Made by a program: the position numbers and the translations under genes
Notes under the pieces: model-generated
Told to the model about the DNA's origin: nothing
What the model saw: only the letters and a program-made list of their open reading frames with translations
Databases searched by the model: none
Shown here: piece after piece, positions 25,435 to 35,623 of the stretch
How the letters are laid out: the number at the start of each line of letters is the position of its first letter
Numbering within the stretch: the stretch's first letter is position 1
NCBI GenBank assembly: GCA_017795025.1
Contig: CP051243.1
Span: 1,240,001 to 1,304,000, forward strand
Source of the DNA: Flavobacteriales bacterium
GTDB lineage: Bacteria > Bacteroidota > Bacteroidia > Flavobacteriales > Schleiferiaceae
Reading direction: 5' to 3'
DNA length: 64,000 nucleotides

Positions 25435-28400
25435 CTATTTAAGCACCTTCAAGGTTTCCGTGCCATGGGTGAAGTGAATCTTCACAATAAAAAGTCCATC
25501 AGCATCAGCTAGAGCTAATCTAAGATTTGGCTTATACTCCTGAGCTGTATATACAACTCTGCCGAAGGTATCGTATACTCTTATTTCCTTCCAAGCTCTT
25601 AAGGAATGAATTATCACTTGATCTTCTTCTAAGGTCCAATAAGCCTCGGAGAGGACGGATTGGTTAATAGGGAAATGGGAAACTACCAAATCCAAATGGC
25701 TGCCGAAGTTTGATAGGGAATATTTTTGCCCCTGGGAAAGGGAATAAATTTCACTTTTCTCATTTAAGAGATAGTAGAAATAGTACGCCGGGCCATCTGT
25801 CAACTCTAGGGACCCATTATTTAGCAAGTCCGCACCAATCCCTAATGAGTAAACATTAAATCCAATTAAGGCACTGTCTTTTCGAATTACCAAACCCGTT
25901 ATACCAGATTCTTCAAAAACAAAGGATTTATCATGGAGGTCACCTGCCATTACAGCATCTTCTGAGGGTTTAAAAGAATTGGATGCTGATTCAGTAAACG
26001 CAAGGGCAATTTCATTGCTGAAACTAGAATCCAAAGTTGCTTTTAGTCGGATAATCTCTAAAGCGCTTGCTTTATGCCTTAAAGAGTTGTTGCGATTACG
26101 CATTCCAGTTTGGATATCAAAACTTCTGGAATTACGGCCACCACCTATAATTGGTGTAGCAGAGTGCACATAAAAGGACTGTCCTGATGGGATTGATCCG
26201 CTTGCGCCATTAACACCAACGCCTCCGTTATAAGTTGAAAAGGTGCTTCCGTTGTAAATCCAATAAGATTGATCGAAACCCTGTGCAGACAGATCCGTTT
26301 TACGATCCCAAGTTAAAGCACTGGGGAAAGGATTTGCTAATAGATTCCAGCCACCATTTCCGTCTTCTGTATTTAGCTGCTGGTTGCCGCTTAAGGTCGT
26401 TCCTTCAATACTTAATACCATAGGAATTTGACCAAAATAAGGAGGACCAAGGAATAGATAATATCCGATTAAAGGATTTACACTCGCCGTAGAATCGTGA
26501 ATAGCAATCCAAGTGCCATAGGCTGATGTCCCTTGCGAACCTATATTAATGGAATTAGTGAGACTCGCATCATAATAATATAAATTACAAGTACTACAGG
26601 AGGAGATACCTGCTGATGCAGCATAATTAATAAAGCCTCCATTACTAAACTGTAGGTCTCTAAACTCGATATCGCTAAAAGGGAAAGAAAGCGAATGCCA
26701 ACCCGAGCGATCTATATAATACTCTTTGCGTAGATTAATTGAAGGCCCAATGTATGAGGCCGATCCTGAATTATCTGCTTCAAGAATTAAATCGCCGGCT
26801 GAAGAGATAATGGAACTGGTTTCAAGGCTAGCTGCACTGGTTAAAACAAGGGTAGCGTTTTGCCTCAAATCTAAGCTTTGAACCAAAACTTCGGAGTATA
26901 GCTCCGCATCTTCGCCTGGGTAAATTATTAAATTCTTATTAGCGGTATTTTGGTCTGGCGCTTGGTTATTTTTCCATTCGCTTCCATTCCATACCAATGC
27001 ATCTGAAGTAAAGGTCAGGGAGATATCATCAATGCTCCAAATTTCATTTCCAGAATTATTCTGCACTTCTATTTTCAGCGCTAGCTGATTAATATTAGCT
27101 ATGCCAATCAGAATTTTATGGTAAGCTTCATTCTCTTGATAACCACCGCTGGAAGGCGTAAAGCTTAAGTTCTGCCCATGTTCGACATCTATTTCACCCG
27201 CTGAGTTTAAATTTCCCGAACTAGTGGAATAGGCTCCAAAACCCCATTTAGCATTATTGTTACCATTAATCGTTACATCTGGTTGAGCTGAGAAACCAGA
27301 ATTATTCAGGTTTAAATAAATTTTCACGTAGTCCGATCCATCAGCGCCATTGCCAGAGGTAAGCGCTGTAGAACTGAGGTTTATTTCCAGGGTTACGCTA
27401 TCGGCCGAACTGCAATCTACACTTTGAAGATCTAAACTCTGGTTCTCATCGTTCACCTGCCAAGAATTTGACCCACTTAATATGCGTTCATTAGGTGGGA
27501 AATCGGCCGAACCCTGATCAGAACTGATGTTACCGGAACCGGAGCTTATGTTCCAATTATCATTAGCCGAAGACTCAAAGCCTTGAAAAAACTGGATTCC
27601 ATTGCCACTACCTTCGGCGGTAGGCAAACTAATATTTTGACTAGTCGAAGTACTGTAGGAATTGCCATCAAAGCTAAAAGCAGCAAAGGTATAGTCACCG
27701 CCTTCTGCTAGGCGGGTTATTGGGCTTATGTCATTGGCCTGACCAAAATGCGCGACTGTTCCAACACCCTGAAAAGCTTGGCCAACCTGGTATAAGCCGT
27801 TGGGATTGCTAAAAACTAAATTCAATCCAGAGCCATAAACCAGAAGAATGGAGTCGTTATTGCTATTAGGGGTTAATTGTGCTTCAACTGAAGTCGGACT
27901 GTAGGCTTGTACCGTTAATCCAGGCGCAGCAATGGAGGCTTGAAGTTTCACATTATCAAATCCACCAAAATCACTTCCACCGTCTTGTATCGCGCGTAAG
28001 CGAAATTGTAATTGGTTAATGTTATCTGGAATGCTAATCATTACGGTGGTCCAGCCATTTGAGGATAAGCCGCCGGTGCCACCCTGAAAAATGGAAACCT
28101 GTCCTTGACTTTGTCCGTCATAAAGAAGTTCATATTCCAGCTGATCACTAGACTCAAAGGCTTCGGCGTAGTAGTCGAAACTGAGTTCTACATTATCCAA
28201 TTGGCTGATGTCGATGGTTTGAAATTCTAAAACATGAAAGAAGTTTCCTCCTCCATTGGGATTATTTAAATCCCTAATTGCCCAAAAATTACTGCCATCG
28301 CTTCCAGAATTTATAGAACCATTACTGTTTTGAACATCCCAAATATCTCCTGAAGTATTATAGCTAATAGGGTTTGGTGTGTAGGACCAATTATCTTCTG

Positions 28401-29505
28401 GGGCAGATTCGAAACTATTGCGGAAAAGTAACTGTAAGGCTCCACCATCGGTACTGATGCTTGATTCAATACCATTACTGTAGTTTAAGCTGCCATCAAC
28501 CGACCAAATCTTATACTTATAAATGGTACCTGCGTTTAAGCCTTGATGGTCTGGGATACCACCTGCGTTGCCAACATATAGCACGGTACCTCCGCCAGTG
28601 ATACCATTACCCGGAGCGTAGCTTCCACTTGGAACACCGAAGCTACCATTGGCATTGGTAAAAGCAAGCACAATATTATCACCAGCAGCATTGGCGGTTG
28701 CAGTAAAGCTAACGGCCGTATTGCTTGAACTCAAAACAAAGCTCAAAGGATCGGCCAATGCGCTACTAAAACGATCCTGAGCAGTGGGTCCTCCCCAAAT
28801 TCGGGTCGCGAAAATAGGATTATCAATAAAGGGGTTTCGGTTGCCTTGGATTAGATAAATTTCATCATTCCTTTGGTCCTCTATAGCAGAAACAGGATCT
28901 ATGGCATTCCACTGAAGTAGCAAACTAAGTGTAGACACATCACTAATATCGCATTGGGAGCCGTAGCGTATATTCATGTAAAACACGGCTCTCGCCACGT
29001 CGCCTCGCCAATCATCTCCAGGATACCAACCAGTGCTGCTTACACTACCATAGGTTCCAGAACCCGACTCAAACATTTTATTTCCACGAGCCCCATTAAT
29101 ACTATTGGTGCAAGGCGCTAAATTGTGTGCATCGGCACCTGGTCCACTGGTACCAAGGTTTGGTGAGGCTAAGGATTTAGGGTAGATATGTTCTCGAGTC
29201 CAACCTGTAGCAGCTGTTCCTGTACCACCCCCCCCGTAGCTGTTTGATTTAGCATCGCTCAGTCCACTGTATATCAGAATAACATTACTAGGATTATTTG
29301 GATCCTCATTTGCTTCTTTTATCAACTGATAGGCCGTGCTGTAACTTATGGTATTGGTATGGGTACTACTAATCAAACTACTTAAGGAGTTCTCGAGGGT
29401 AGTACCGGTAGCATTTACATTTATCGAATTATAATAATTAAGGTTCTGGCCATGTACATGAACAATCAGAAAAAGACTGATTATCAACGAATAAATCCTT
29501 GACAT
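25435..29505 (-). CDS. Large T9SS-secreted endonuclease I family protein
   Basis: A 1356-residue protein with signal peptide MSRIYSLIISLFLIVHVHG. Residues of about 20-260 form an endonuclease I (EndA/Vvn, beta-beta-alpha metal) domain: REHIYPKS at 104-111 with the catalytic His, DAHNLAP at 125-131 and NSINGARGN at 134-142. After this come FN3-like and MAM-like beta domains that bind surfaces or substrates (repeated FESSANDNW/FESAPEDNW motifs followed by glycine/serine-rich strands). A T9SS-associated beta-rich region and a C-terminal sorting domain ending in LFIVKIHFTHGTETLKVLK complete it. The predicted role is extracellular DNA degradation for phosphate, nucleoside or biofilm use. The reading frame is intact. 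Confidence 0.9.
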   Translation of the reverse strand: MSRIYSLIISLFLIVHVHGQNLNYYNSINVNATGTTLENSLSSLISSTHTNTISYSTAYQLIKEANEDPNNPSNVILIYSGLSDAKSNSYGGGGTGTAATGWTREHIYPKSLASPNLGTSGPGADAHNLAPCTNSINGARGNKMFESGSGTYGSVSSTGWYPGDDWRGDVARAVFYMNIRYGSQCDISDVSTLSLLLQWNAIDPVSAIEDQRNDEIYLIQGNRNPFIDNPIFATRIWGGPTAQDRFSSALADPLSFVLSSSNTAVSFTATANAAGDNIVLAFTNANGSFGVPSGSYAPGNGITGGGTVLYVGNAGGIPDHQGLNAGTIYKYKIWSVDGSLNYSNGIESSISTDGGALQLLFRNSFESAPEDNWSYTPNPISYNTSGDIWDVQNSNGSINSGSDGSNFWAIRDLNNPNGGGNFFHVLEFQTIDISQLDNVELSFDYYAEAFESSDQLEYELLYDGQSQGQVSIFQGGTGGLSSNGWTTVMISIPDNINQLQFRLRAIQDGGSDFGGFDNVKLQASIAAPGLTVQAYSPTSVEAQLTPNSNNDSILLVYGSGLNLVFSNPNGLYQVGQAFQGVGTVAHFGQANDISPITRLAEGGDYTFAAFSFDGNSYSTSTSQNISLPTAEGSGNGIQFFQGFESSANDNWNISSGSGNISSDQGSADFPPNERILSGSNSWQVNDENQSLDLQSVDCSSADSVTLEINLSSTALTSGNGADGSDYVKIYLNLNNSGFSAQPDVTINGNNNAKWGFGAYSTSSGNLNSAGEIDVEHGQNLSFTPSSGGYQENEAYHKILIGIANINQLALKIEVQNNSGNEIWSIDDISLTFTSDALVWNGSEWKNNQAPDQNTANKNLIIYPGEDAELYSEVLVQSLDLRQNATLVLTSAASLETSSIISSAGDLILEADNSGSASYIGPSINLRKEYYIDRSGWHSLSFPFSDIEFRDLQFSNGGFINYAASAGISSCSTCNLYYYDASLTNSINIGSQGTSAYGTWIAIHDSTASVNPLIGYYLFLGPPYFGQIPMVLSIEGTTLSGNQQLNTEDGNGGWNLLANPFPSALTWDRKTDLSAQGFDQSYWIYNGSTFSTYNGGVGVNGASGSIPSGQSFYVHSATPIIGGGRNSRSFDIQTGMRNRNNSLRHKASALEIIRLKATLDSSFSNEIALAFTESASNSFKPSEDAVMAGDLHDKSFVFEESGITGLVIRKDSALIGFNVYSLGIGADLLNNGSLELTDGPAYYFYYLLNEKSEIYSLSQGQKYSLSNFGSHLDLVVSHFPINQSVLSEAYWTLEEDQVIIHSLRAWKEIRVYDTFGRVVYTAQEYKPNLRLALADADGLFIVKIHFTHGTETLKVLK

Positions 29506-29590
29506 AATGTAGGGGGTTCTAACCGACGAATGTCAAAACATAATTTTAGGTTTATGTTTAGTCATTGTTATTAAAAAAACATAATTACCG

Positions 29591-29628
29591 TAAATAAAAA
29601 GGCCGCTTTAGATGATCTAAAGCGGCCT
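29591..29628 (-). terminator. Rho-independent terminator after the PID-CTERM-like gene
   Basis: An almost perfect stem (AGGCCGCTTTAGAT paired with ATCTAAAGCGGCCT) is followed on the minus strand by TTTTTATTTA. It ends the transcript that carries the 1924-residue protein and the mini-protein, and separates it from the endonuclease I gene. Confidence 0.92.
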
Positions 29629-29651
29629 CAAATAAATTAAAGTGAAATAGT

Positions 29652-29828
29652 TTAGGACTGTTTCTTTTGGTCATATACCTTTTTTACCCCAACCGCTGCG
29701 CCTGCCGCGGCCAATAAAGCTAAACCTGGAATAGGTGCAGGGTTATTAGAATCAGGTGGTGTAGGCTGCGCAGCCAAATCAATGCTAATTAACATTAACA
29801 GAGCGATTGTTAGTTTAAATATCTTCAT
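29652..29828 (-). CDS. 58-residue exported peptide with PID-CTERM-like sorting tail
   Basis: A small ORF: signal peptide MKIFKLTIALLMLISIDLAA (about 20 residues), a short proline-rich linker, then PIPGLALLAAAGAAVGVKK and a charged tail ending in YDQKKQS. The motif-hydrophobic helix-basic cluster layout is that of PID-CTERM sorting signals found in flavobacterial mini-proteins, with PIPG in place of the usual PIDG. Such tails are expected to be processed by an exosortase-like or sortase-like enzyme, none of which is in this window. It starts 20 bp after the stop of the 1924-residue gene and is followed by a strong terminator, so it is co-transcribed with that gene. Function is unknown. Confidence 0.85.
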   Translation of the reverse strand: MKIFKLTIALLMLISIDLAAQPTPPDSNNPAPIPGLALLAAAGAAVGVKKVYDQKKQS

Positions 29829-29848
29829 CTTAAATATCTTTTTTTTTA

Positions 29849-32800
29849 TTACTTGATTAGCATTTTAACCTTGTGCTCCCTGGAATCGCGGTCGATTAAA
29901 CTAAGAATGTAAATGCCTTGAGAGATATTATTTATCTCCAGTGAGTGTTCCTCATTTTGCTGATCTAACTTGTTGGTATAAACTGATACTCCGTCTAGGC
30001 CAATAATTTGGAGATTGGTGAAACCTAAACCGCTTAAATCCCGAATAACTAAATCCGAACTTGCATCTTGGAAAGCATAAAACTTATTGAAGGCATTTTC
30101 CGTTAGGCCTACATTGCTATCACTTCCGAACACCAAGTAGAATCGGTCATGAATGACTCCAGTTTGACCTACAGCAAATTGATAGTTGGTTTGATTGAGG
30201 TCTACCTTGATACCTAGCAAACTATCGACCAACATGATTTTATTGTTTGCATCCCAGTTGTTTAAGGAGTCTAATTCGATAGAGAAGGTCCCAAGGTGCC
30301 ATGCATCAATCCCTAAGGGAACTATCGTTGTAGTGCCTGGAATAATGTAGGGTAAGCCTTGAATGCTATACTCCATGGTATCTTGCATAGAGTAGAAAGA
30401 ATGAAACTGATTGGCTTTGTAAATTGGAGCATCAAACGAACGGTCAAAGCCATTGCTTGCCCGGTCATCAAACATCATAAGAATTTGATTGGCTGCCGTG
30501 TCGGTTCTTAAGTTTAACCAAGCGCGTTCTCTCGTTTCGGTTTTAAAGAAGCCTGCATTTGTATTTCCGGAAGCCTCCCGCATATCATTTTGGAAGGTGA
30601 AGTTGATGCTACCACCCCCAGAATAAGCTGGATCAACCTGTACGAAGAACCCTTGCATTGCTCTTGTGCTACTCGTGGGGCTGTTGCGATTAGAGTTAGG
30701 TGCACTTGTTTGGCCTGAGGCATTCCAACTCGCATATTGAGCGTCACCCGAATTAGCGGGTGAAGCATCCCAATAATATACTGTAGGAAGGATGTCGGAA
30801 TGGTCGGCAGCAAATGTTGCAAAGTTCAAACCACTAGGATAAGGATTACCTAAAAGGATGTAATCACTAGCGGCAATTCCGCTTACATTTAAGCTCACAT
30901 CGCCATTATTGATACTTCCAACAAAGGTTTTCGTATCGGTGAAACCACCTGACACTCCAGGGTTAACGGTTGGCGTAACCGCGTATCCTTGTCCGGCATT
31001 CATCACACCCGTCGAATATGCAGACCAAGCCTGAGCATCAGCATCATATTCATAACGGTCCGTTGCATTCGACGTACTAAAGGCATCTTGAATATCCTCA
31101 TTACTTACTGGTGAGGACCACATGCTGAAACGCAAATGATCCTGAGGAGTAAATTCGCGACTTACAGAATAGGAACCGGTACCCGAATTCGCATCCGCAG
31201 CTTTGGTTTGCAGTAAGGTAGCTGCCGATTCGATTACGATGCTATTATTATTGCTTATATCACCATTAACCGTTAGGGTATTTCCAGCAGAGATGGTTAG
31301 CGTTGCTCCCGATTCAATACTAAGGTCTGCTATGGCAGCATCAGAGCCTATGGCCACTGACTGACCCGTTTTAACCGTGGCATCTAGTCCTCCAGTGTTA
31401 TCGTTAGGAACATTTGTGGCGTTCCATGCACCTGCATCATAAACCAGTGCCGAAAGAGTATCTGTTCCAGGTGTTCCACCTGTACCGTAAGAAGCACGCC
31501 AACTTGCGGCTAAACTGTTGTCGGATGCAGGGTCTATTAAGGTCAAGCTTGGTCCATCGCCATCGGCGGCTGTTGGCCAAGGAGCTCCATCATCGTAGGT
31601 AACATCATCAATAGTTACTGCCGCTCCACTAGGATCATAAATGATACTAATTTGAGCGGTACTATTGGTAAGGTTATTAGAGTTTGATGTATTAGCCACT
31701 GCAGAGTTAAGCACATTCAAGGTGTTAGTATCTGGTGTAAAAGTGCTCCCTTCATTAAAGATCCCATTTTGCCCACTGCCCACCGCAATGGTATAATATG
31801 CCCCGGCATTGAAAGTAAATTCTCCGAAATCGAAATTGTTACCGTTAAAGCTTAATCGCCAAGTACCATCCATATTTATTGCAGATCCAGAGTTATTGTA
31901 AATCTCGATCCACTCATCATCAGAACCGGCATTGGAGCTGTTGTACATTATTTCGGTGATTACGATATCCCCAGCTGCTGGCAATACTGCTGGTGTGGCA
32001 CTACCACCGCTCACTTCGCTAGAGAAATCATCATCATCATTATTGCCTATTACCTCTTCATAGGCATAAGCGTATACATAATAGGTTGTTCCTGTAGTGA
32101 GTCCCGTTACCGTGATACTCCCATCCGCATCAGTGGTTTGATTGGCAACACAATAAGCATTATCAGATGCTCCCGCGTCGGTAGCAAATGTTCCGTTTCC
32201 GTAGGCTAGGTTCGCAGTGTAATCGATACCATCCTGGCCACTTGCACTTAGGTCAATTCCATTAGAACCGTCTGAAACAAATACTAAAACACCATCCCAA
32301 TCCGAACCGTGGGTACCGGAAGGCTTGGTCCAAGAAATATCGAAGGTGGTTGCAGTGTAGCTATCAATGCTCACTGCGCTAGGGTTTGGCGTTGCTCCAG
32401 CAGCCGGACGTAATCCTTGAATCCAAGTTGTATTTGCTCCACCATTTGGACTTCCCGGAGTACCGCTCGTCGATGTGGCGGTCGTCCAATTGTTATTATC
32501 ACCAAGAGCAGCTGTAGTACTCGAAGAGCCCGTGTAGTAGGTCACTTCACCACTTCCCGGTCCGTTAACGGTTGTACTTGGATGGCTTACCGCCATATCA
32601 TGAATAATCACATTGTTATCATCTCGAATGGCAGCTAAGTCATCTCCGTCGGAGTTACCAAAAGAACCCCAGGACCCTGTGAAATAAGTGGCGTTATTAG
32701 AGGCGATGGTGACTTCATTATCACTGAAATCAGAATCAGGTGTAATGGTTCCGTCCACATCACCACCATTATAAATGGCGATAACGGTGCCTGCGTTTAG

Positions 32801-35623
32801 GTTAGACCATGCAGCATCTTGGGAAAATTCCAAGAATTCGGAGTAGCTTCCGTCATCATTATCACCTATGTCCCAGCCTCTTAAATCGGTTCCATTTTCG
32901 GTAACTACAATCTCCATCCATTCCTTAGAGCCTCCAGACCCTTGAGACATTTCATTAATAAACACCGCTAATCCTGAGGCGGGAGTAGCATTGGCTTCAA
33001 CACCCGAATTCCAGTTCGAACCTTTGCGAGCAAAAACCTTAAAGTAATACTGTGTGCCATTACTTAAGCCCGTAATAGTGGTGCTAGTGCCTGTGCCGTT
33101 ATACACCACTGTTCCAGCCGTTGGGAAACTTGGGTTACTCCCGTCGGTATAGTCTTGTGAGTTGGCTGAATAAGTACCGCTCGGTGTTCCAGAAATACTG
33201 GCCGTATGAGCCACCACAATTACTTCTGTAAAGCAAGTAGGGTTAGTCCAACTTATAGTCGATTCACCACTACCCGCGCTGGCAGACAAACCGCTTACTT
33301 CATCAGGCGTAATATCTTGAATCGTTTGTGCGCCACTAGCAGTAGCCGTTCCACTTTTTGTGGTAGACCCGTTGAAACTCAGATCGGCATTTTCGATGGT
33401 CGCAATGCTAATTGTATTTCCTGCAACTGCGGCACAAGGGAAGTCCACGGTGATAAAGAAATAAGCTACCGAACCATTGGTGACAATTTGGTTAAATCCG
33501 CTTAAATTCTGAGCTCCGGCCGCAGCTGGGGAGGCAATATTATCGAGCTCTGTATCTGAGCCTGCATTAAAAGTATTATCACTTGAATACCAAAGTTTAA
33601 GGTTTTCAACATCGCTCGCCTGATAGGCACCAGAAGTTGTAAGGTCCAAGCCATTTAAATCGGCATTGGCATCGCTAACCGAAATTTGAAAAGAGCTCAA
33701 CACATTGTGAGTAGAGTTCTGATCAACATTTCCTGCAGAAATTTGCGTTCCATTGTCGGCAAGAACCGCACGCGGAGTAGCCGCTACAATAGTCTGGGTT
33801 CCCGCTGCAGTAACATTGTTGGTAAGGTTTCCGGTTGAGAAACTAAAACTAGGGATTTGAGCGGTTAGGGTGTTTCCGGCATCAGCAGAAGCGCTAACAT
33901 CGGCAACAAGCCAGAAATAACCTGTAGCTCCGTCTGCAATAGTTTGAGTTAAGCCTGTAAAAGAAACGGTTTGGCTACTTCCGTCCCCATTTCCGCTAAC
34001 ATCACTCCCTAATTGAGCAGCCGCTCCAAAGGAATTGCTTGCAGCGTGAAACAACTGAAAGTTATCGATATCGTCGGAATCGAATGTACCATTCACATCG
34101 ATTGTCACCGTATTTACTTCGGTGTCGTTATCCGCAGAACTGATGGAGAAGGCACTGAGAATATGATTGAGTGCTCCTTGTGCGACATTTCCAGCACTAG
34201 GTTGACTATTATCACTAGCCGTAATTGTTGGCACTGTTGCTGCACTAACTGAAACATCATCAATCCGCCAAAACGAAAAGCGATTACCATTAGTAAAATA
34301 AAGCCACCTTATATATAGGCTTGAGCTTCCTGCCCCATCACCACTTGCTATTTGAACTGTTTCGGTTGCTGTTTCGTCGGCTGTTACCGTTTTGGTGTAA
34401 ACATCCGAGTAGTTAGTACCGTTGGTACTTGTTTGCACCTTAATTACATAATCCGCACCAGAGCCACCTTCAAAATAATCGAGGTTTTGCTTCCAGCTTA
34501 AATCAATCAAGTTGGCCCCAACAGTATTTAGGGGCTCACTAACTACGGCACTTGTTCCTGGGTTATCGTTAGAAAATGAAAGCTCTGCCTCATTTGCCGA
34601 GCCTCCAGCATTGGTTGAGGATTCAATAGTAAAATCCGTAAAAACCCAAGCGTCGGGTACGGTAGCCGAACTAAAATCTTGTGTATAAGGAAGAGGAGCA
34701 TTGTCATTATCGGTAATCGTCAGATCCATTTGATCAGTGAATCCCACTGCAGCATTGTTCCCGCCGGCAACACTTTGAATTTCAAAAATGATATTCTCTG
34801 TACCTTCATATGCCGCATCATCGGTAAGGGTAAGAGTGATGGTTTGATCCGCGGCACTTCCGGCTGGAAATGTCACGTTTGCTTGACTAGCAGGGTTTGG
34901 GTAGCCATCAACATCAGCAGCACTTCCATTGCCTCCCGCAACGATAGCGACAGTACAAGTGGTAGCATTGTTAGCATCTTCATTACTTATTGATAGCGTT
35001 AAATCATAGGTGCCATCGCCCTCATTTACGGTAGCGCTGCTCGATGCAAAATTTACCCGGGTATCAGAAGAAGCGGCAGTGCCTTGAACAAGAATATTGT
35101 CCAAGCGATGATATTCTGAACCGGCTCCATTATTCATGGTTACCCGAATCTCCAAACTTGAACCACTTAAACCAGTTTGAGAAACTGTTGCGGCGGTAAA
35201 ATCATCACTAAGGCTCCCATTGGTAGTAGCTGTTGTCCATGCTCCTCCATCGATACGGTATTCCGTATTAAAGATGTCTGAAGACTCCATCGTTCCGTCT
35301 TCAACCGCGTCCAAACTGAAGCTAACCCCTACGAAACCAGTAATGTCGATTGAAGGACTTAACCAAATGGCATCACCATCAATGTCTCTAGCTTCGAAAA
35401 CTTCGCTCTGTACCTGAAACCAATCGGTTGTGGCCGTTAAGGCAGCCGAGCTAATGTCGATGGACCAAGTAACACCAGTTAGGTCAATTGTAGGCGTAGG
35501 ACCAACGGCCCCCTTATTGTTTTGTCCGGTAAAATCTTCCGAATAAATAGTTGATTGTCCATTTAAGGCTAACAATCCCCCGACAAGGACCATTATTCCA
35601 ATCAATTTGAATTTTTGCAGCAT
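29849..35623 (-). CDS. 1924-residue secreted multidomain protein: Calx-beta, FN3, two lamin-tail domains, T9SS
   Basis: Signal peptide MLQKFKLIGIMVLVGGLLALNG. Domains in order, with approximate positions: a MAM/jelly-roll-like domain 25-185; Calx-beta 190-310 (VNEGDGTYDLTLSISN, ITDNDN); a second jelly-roll 310-465; two copies of a repeat with SAGNVxQ and an ILSxFxIS strand at 465-615 and 615-770; FN3 770-880; lamin-tail domain 885-1040 (VFINEMSQGSGGSKEWMEI); FN3 1085-1215; second lamin-tail domain from 1219 (DIVITEIMYNSSNAGSDDEW); a strand-repeat segment with SGATLTISAGNTLTVNG; and a T9SS sorting domain from about 1850. Lamin-tail domains in bacteria recur with secreted nucleases and phosphoesterases. 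Here an endonuclease I gene follows downstream. No catalytic domain is recognised. Confidence 0.85.
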   Translation of the reverse strand: MLQKFKLIGIMVLVGGLLALNGQSTIYSEDFTGQNNKGAVGPTPTIDLTGVTWSIDISSAALTATTDWFQVQSEVFEARDIDGDAIWLSPSIDITGFVGVSFSLDAVEDGTMESSDIFNTEYRIDGGAWTTATTNGSLSDDFTAATVSQTGLSGSSLEIRVTMNNGAGSEYHRLDNILVQGTAASSDTRVNFASSSATVNEGDGTYDLTLSISNEDANNATTCTVAIVAGGNGSAADVDGYPNPASQANVTFPAGSAADQTITLTLTDDAAYEGTENIIFEIQSVAGGNNAAVGFTDQMDLTITDNDNAPLPYTQDFSSATVPDAWVFTDFTIESSTNAGGSANEAELSFSNDNPGTSAVVSEPLNTVGANLIDLSWKQNLDYFEGGSGADYVIKVQTSTNGTNYSDVYTKTVTADETATETVQIASGDGAGSSSLYIRWLYFTNGNRFSFWRIDDVSVSAATVPTITASDNSQPSAGNVAQGALNHILSAFSISSADNDTEVNTVTIDVNGTFDSDDIDNFQLFHAASNSFGAAAQLGSDVSGNGDGSSQTVSFTGLTQTIADGATGYFWLVADVSASADAGNTLTAQIPSFSFSTGNLTNNVTAAGTQTIVAATPRAVLADNGTQISAGNVDQNSTHNVLSSFQISVSDANADLNGLDLTTSGAYQASDVENLKLWYSSDNTFNAGSDTELDNIASPAAAGAQNLSGFNQIVTNGSVAYFFITVDFPCAAVAGNTISIATIENADLSFNGSTTKSGTATASGAQTIQDITPDEVSGLSASAGSGESTISWTNPTCFTEVIVVAHTASISGTPSGTYSANSQDYTDGSNPSFPTAGTVVYNGTGTSTTITGLSNGTQYYFKVFARKGSNWNSGVEANATPASGLAVFINEMSQGSGGSKEWMEIVVTENGTDLRGWDIGDNDDGSYSEFLEFSQDAAWSNLNAGTVIAIYNGGDVDGTITPDSDFSDNEVTIASNNATYFTGSWGSFGNSDGDDLAAIRDDNNVIIHDMAVSHPSTTVNGPGSGEVTYYTGSSSTTAALGDNNNWTTATSTSGTPGSPNGGANTTWIQGLRPAAGATPNPSAVSIDSYTATTFDISWTKPSGTHGSDWDGVLVFVSDGSNGIDLSASGQDGIDYTANLAYGNGTFATDAGASDNAYCVANQTTDADGSITVTGLTTGTTYYVYAYAYEEVIGNNDDDDFSSEVSGGSATPAVLPAAGDIVITEIMYNSSNAGSDDEWIEIYNNSGSAINMDGTWRLSFNGNNFDFGEFTFNAGAYYTIAVGSGQNGIFNEGSTFTPDTNTLNVLNSAVANTSNSNNLTNSTAQISIIYDPSGAAVTIDDVTYDDGAPWPTAADGDGPSLTLIDPASDNSLAASWRASYGTGGTPGTDTLSALVYDAGAWNATNVPNDNTGGLDATVKTGQSVAIGSDAAIADLSIESGATLTISAGNTLTVNGDISNNNSIVIESAATLLQTKAADANSGTGSYSVSREFTPQDHLRFSMWSSPVSNEDIQDAFSTSNATDRYEYDADAQAWSAYSTGVMNAGQGYAVTPTVNPGVSGGFTDTKTFVGSINNGDVSLNVSGIAASDYILLGNPYPSGLNFATFAADHSDILPTVYYWDASPANSGDAQYASWNASGQTSAPNSNRNSPTSSTRAMQGFFVQVDPAYSGGGSINFTFQNDMREASGNTNAGFFKTETRERAWLNLRTDTAANQILMMFDDRASNGFDRSFDAPIYKANQFHSFYSMQDTMEYSIQGLPYIIPGTTTIVPLGIDAWHLGTFSIELDSLNNWDANNKIMLVDSLLGIKVDLNQTNYQFAVGQTGVIHDRFYLVFGSDSNVGLTENAFNKFYAFQDASSDLVIRDLSGLGFTNLQIIGLDGVSVYTNKLDQQNEEHSLEINNISQGIYILSLIDRDSREHKVKMLIK

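Noticed and set aside
29849-35623. Internal DNA repeats resembling a CRISPR or VNTR array
   Set aside because: The similar stretches are protein-domain repeats that differ at DNA level and stay in one reading frame; no regular spacer pattern.
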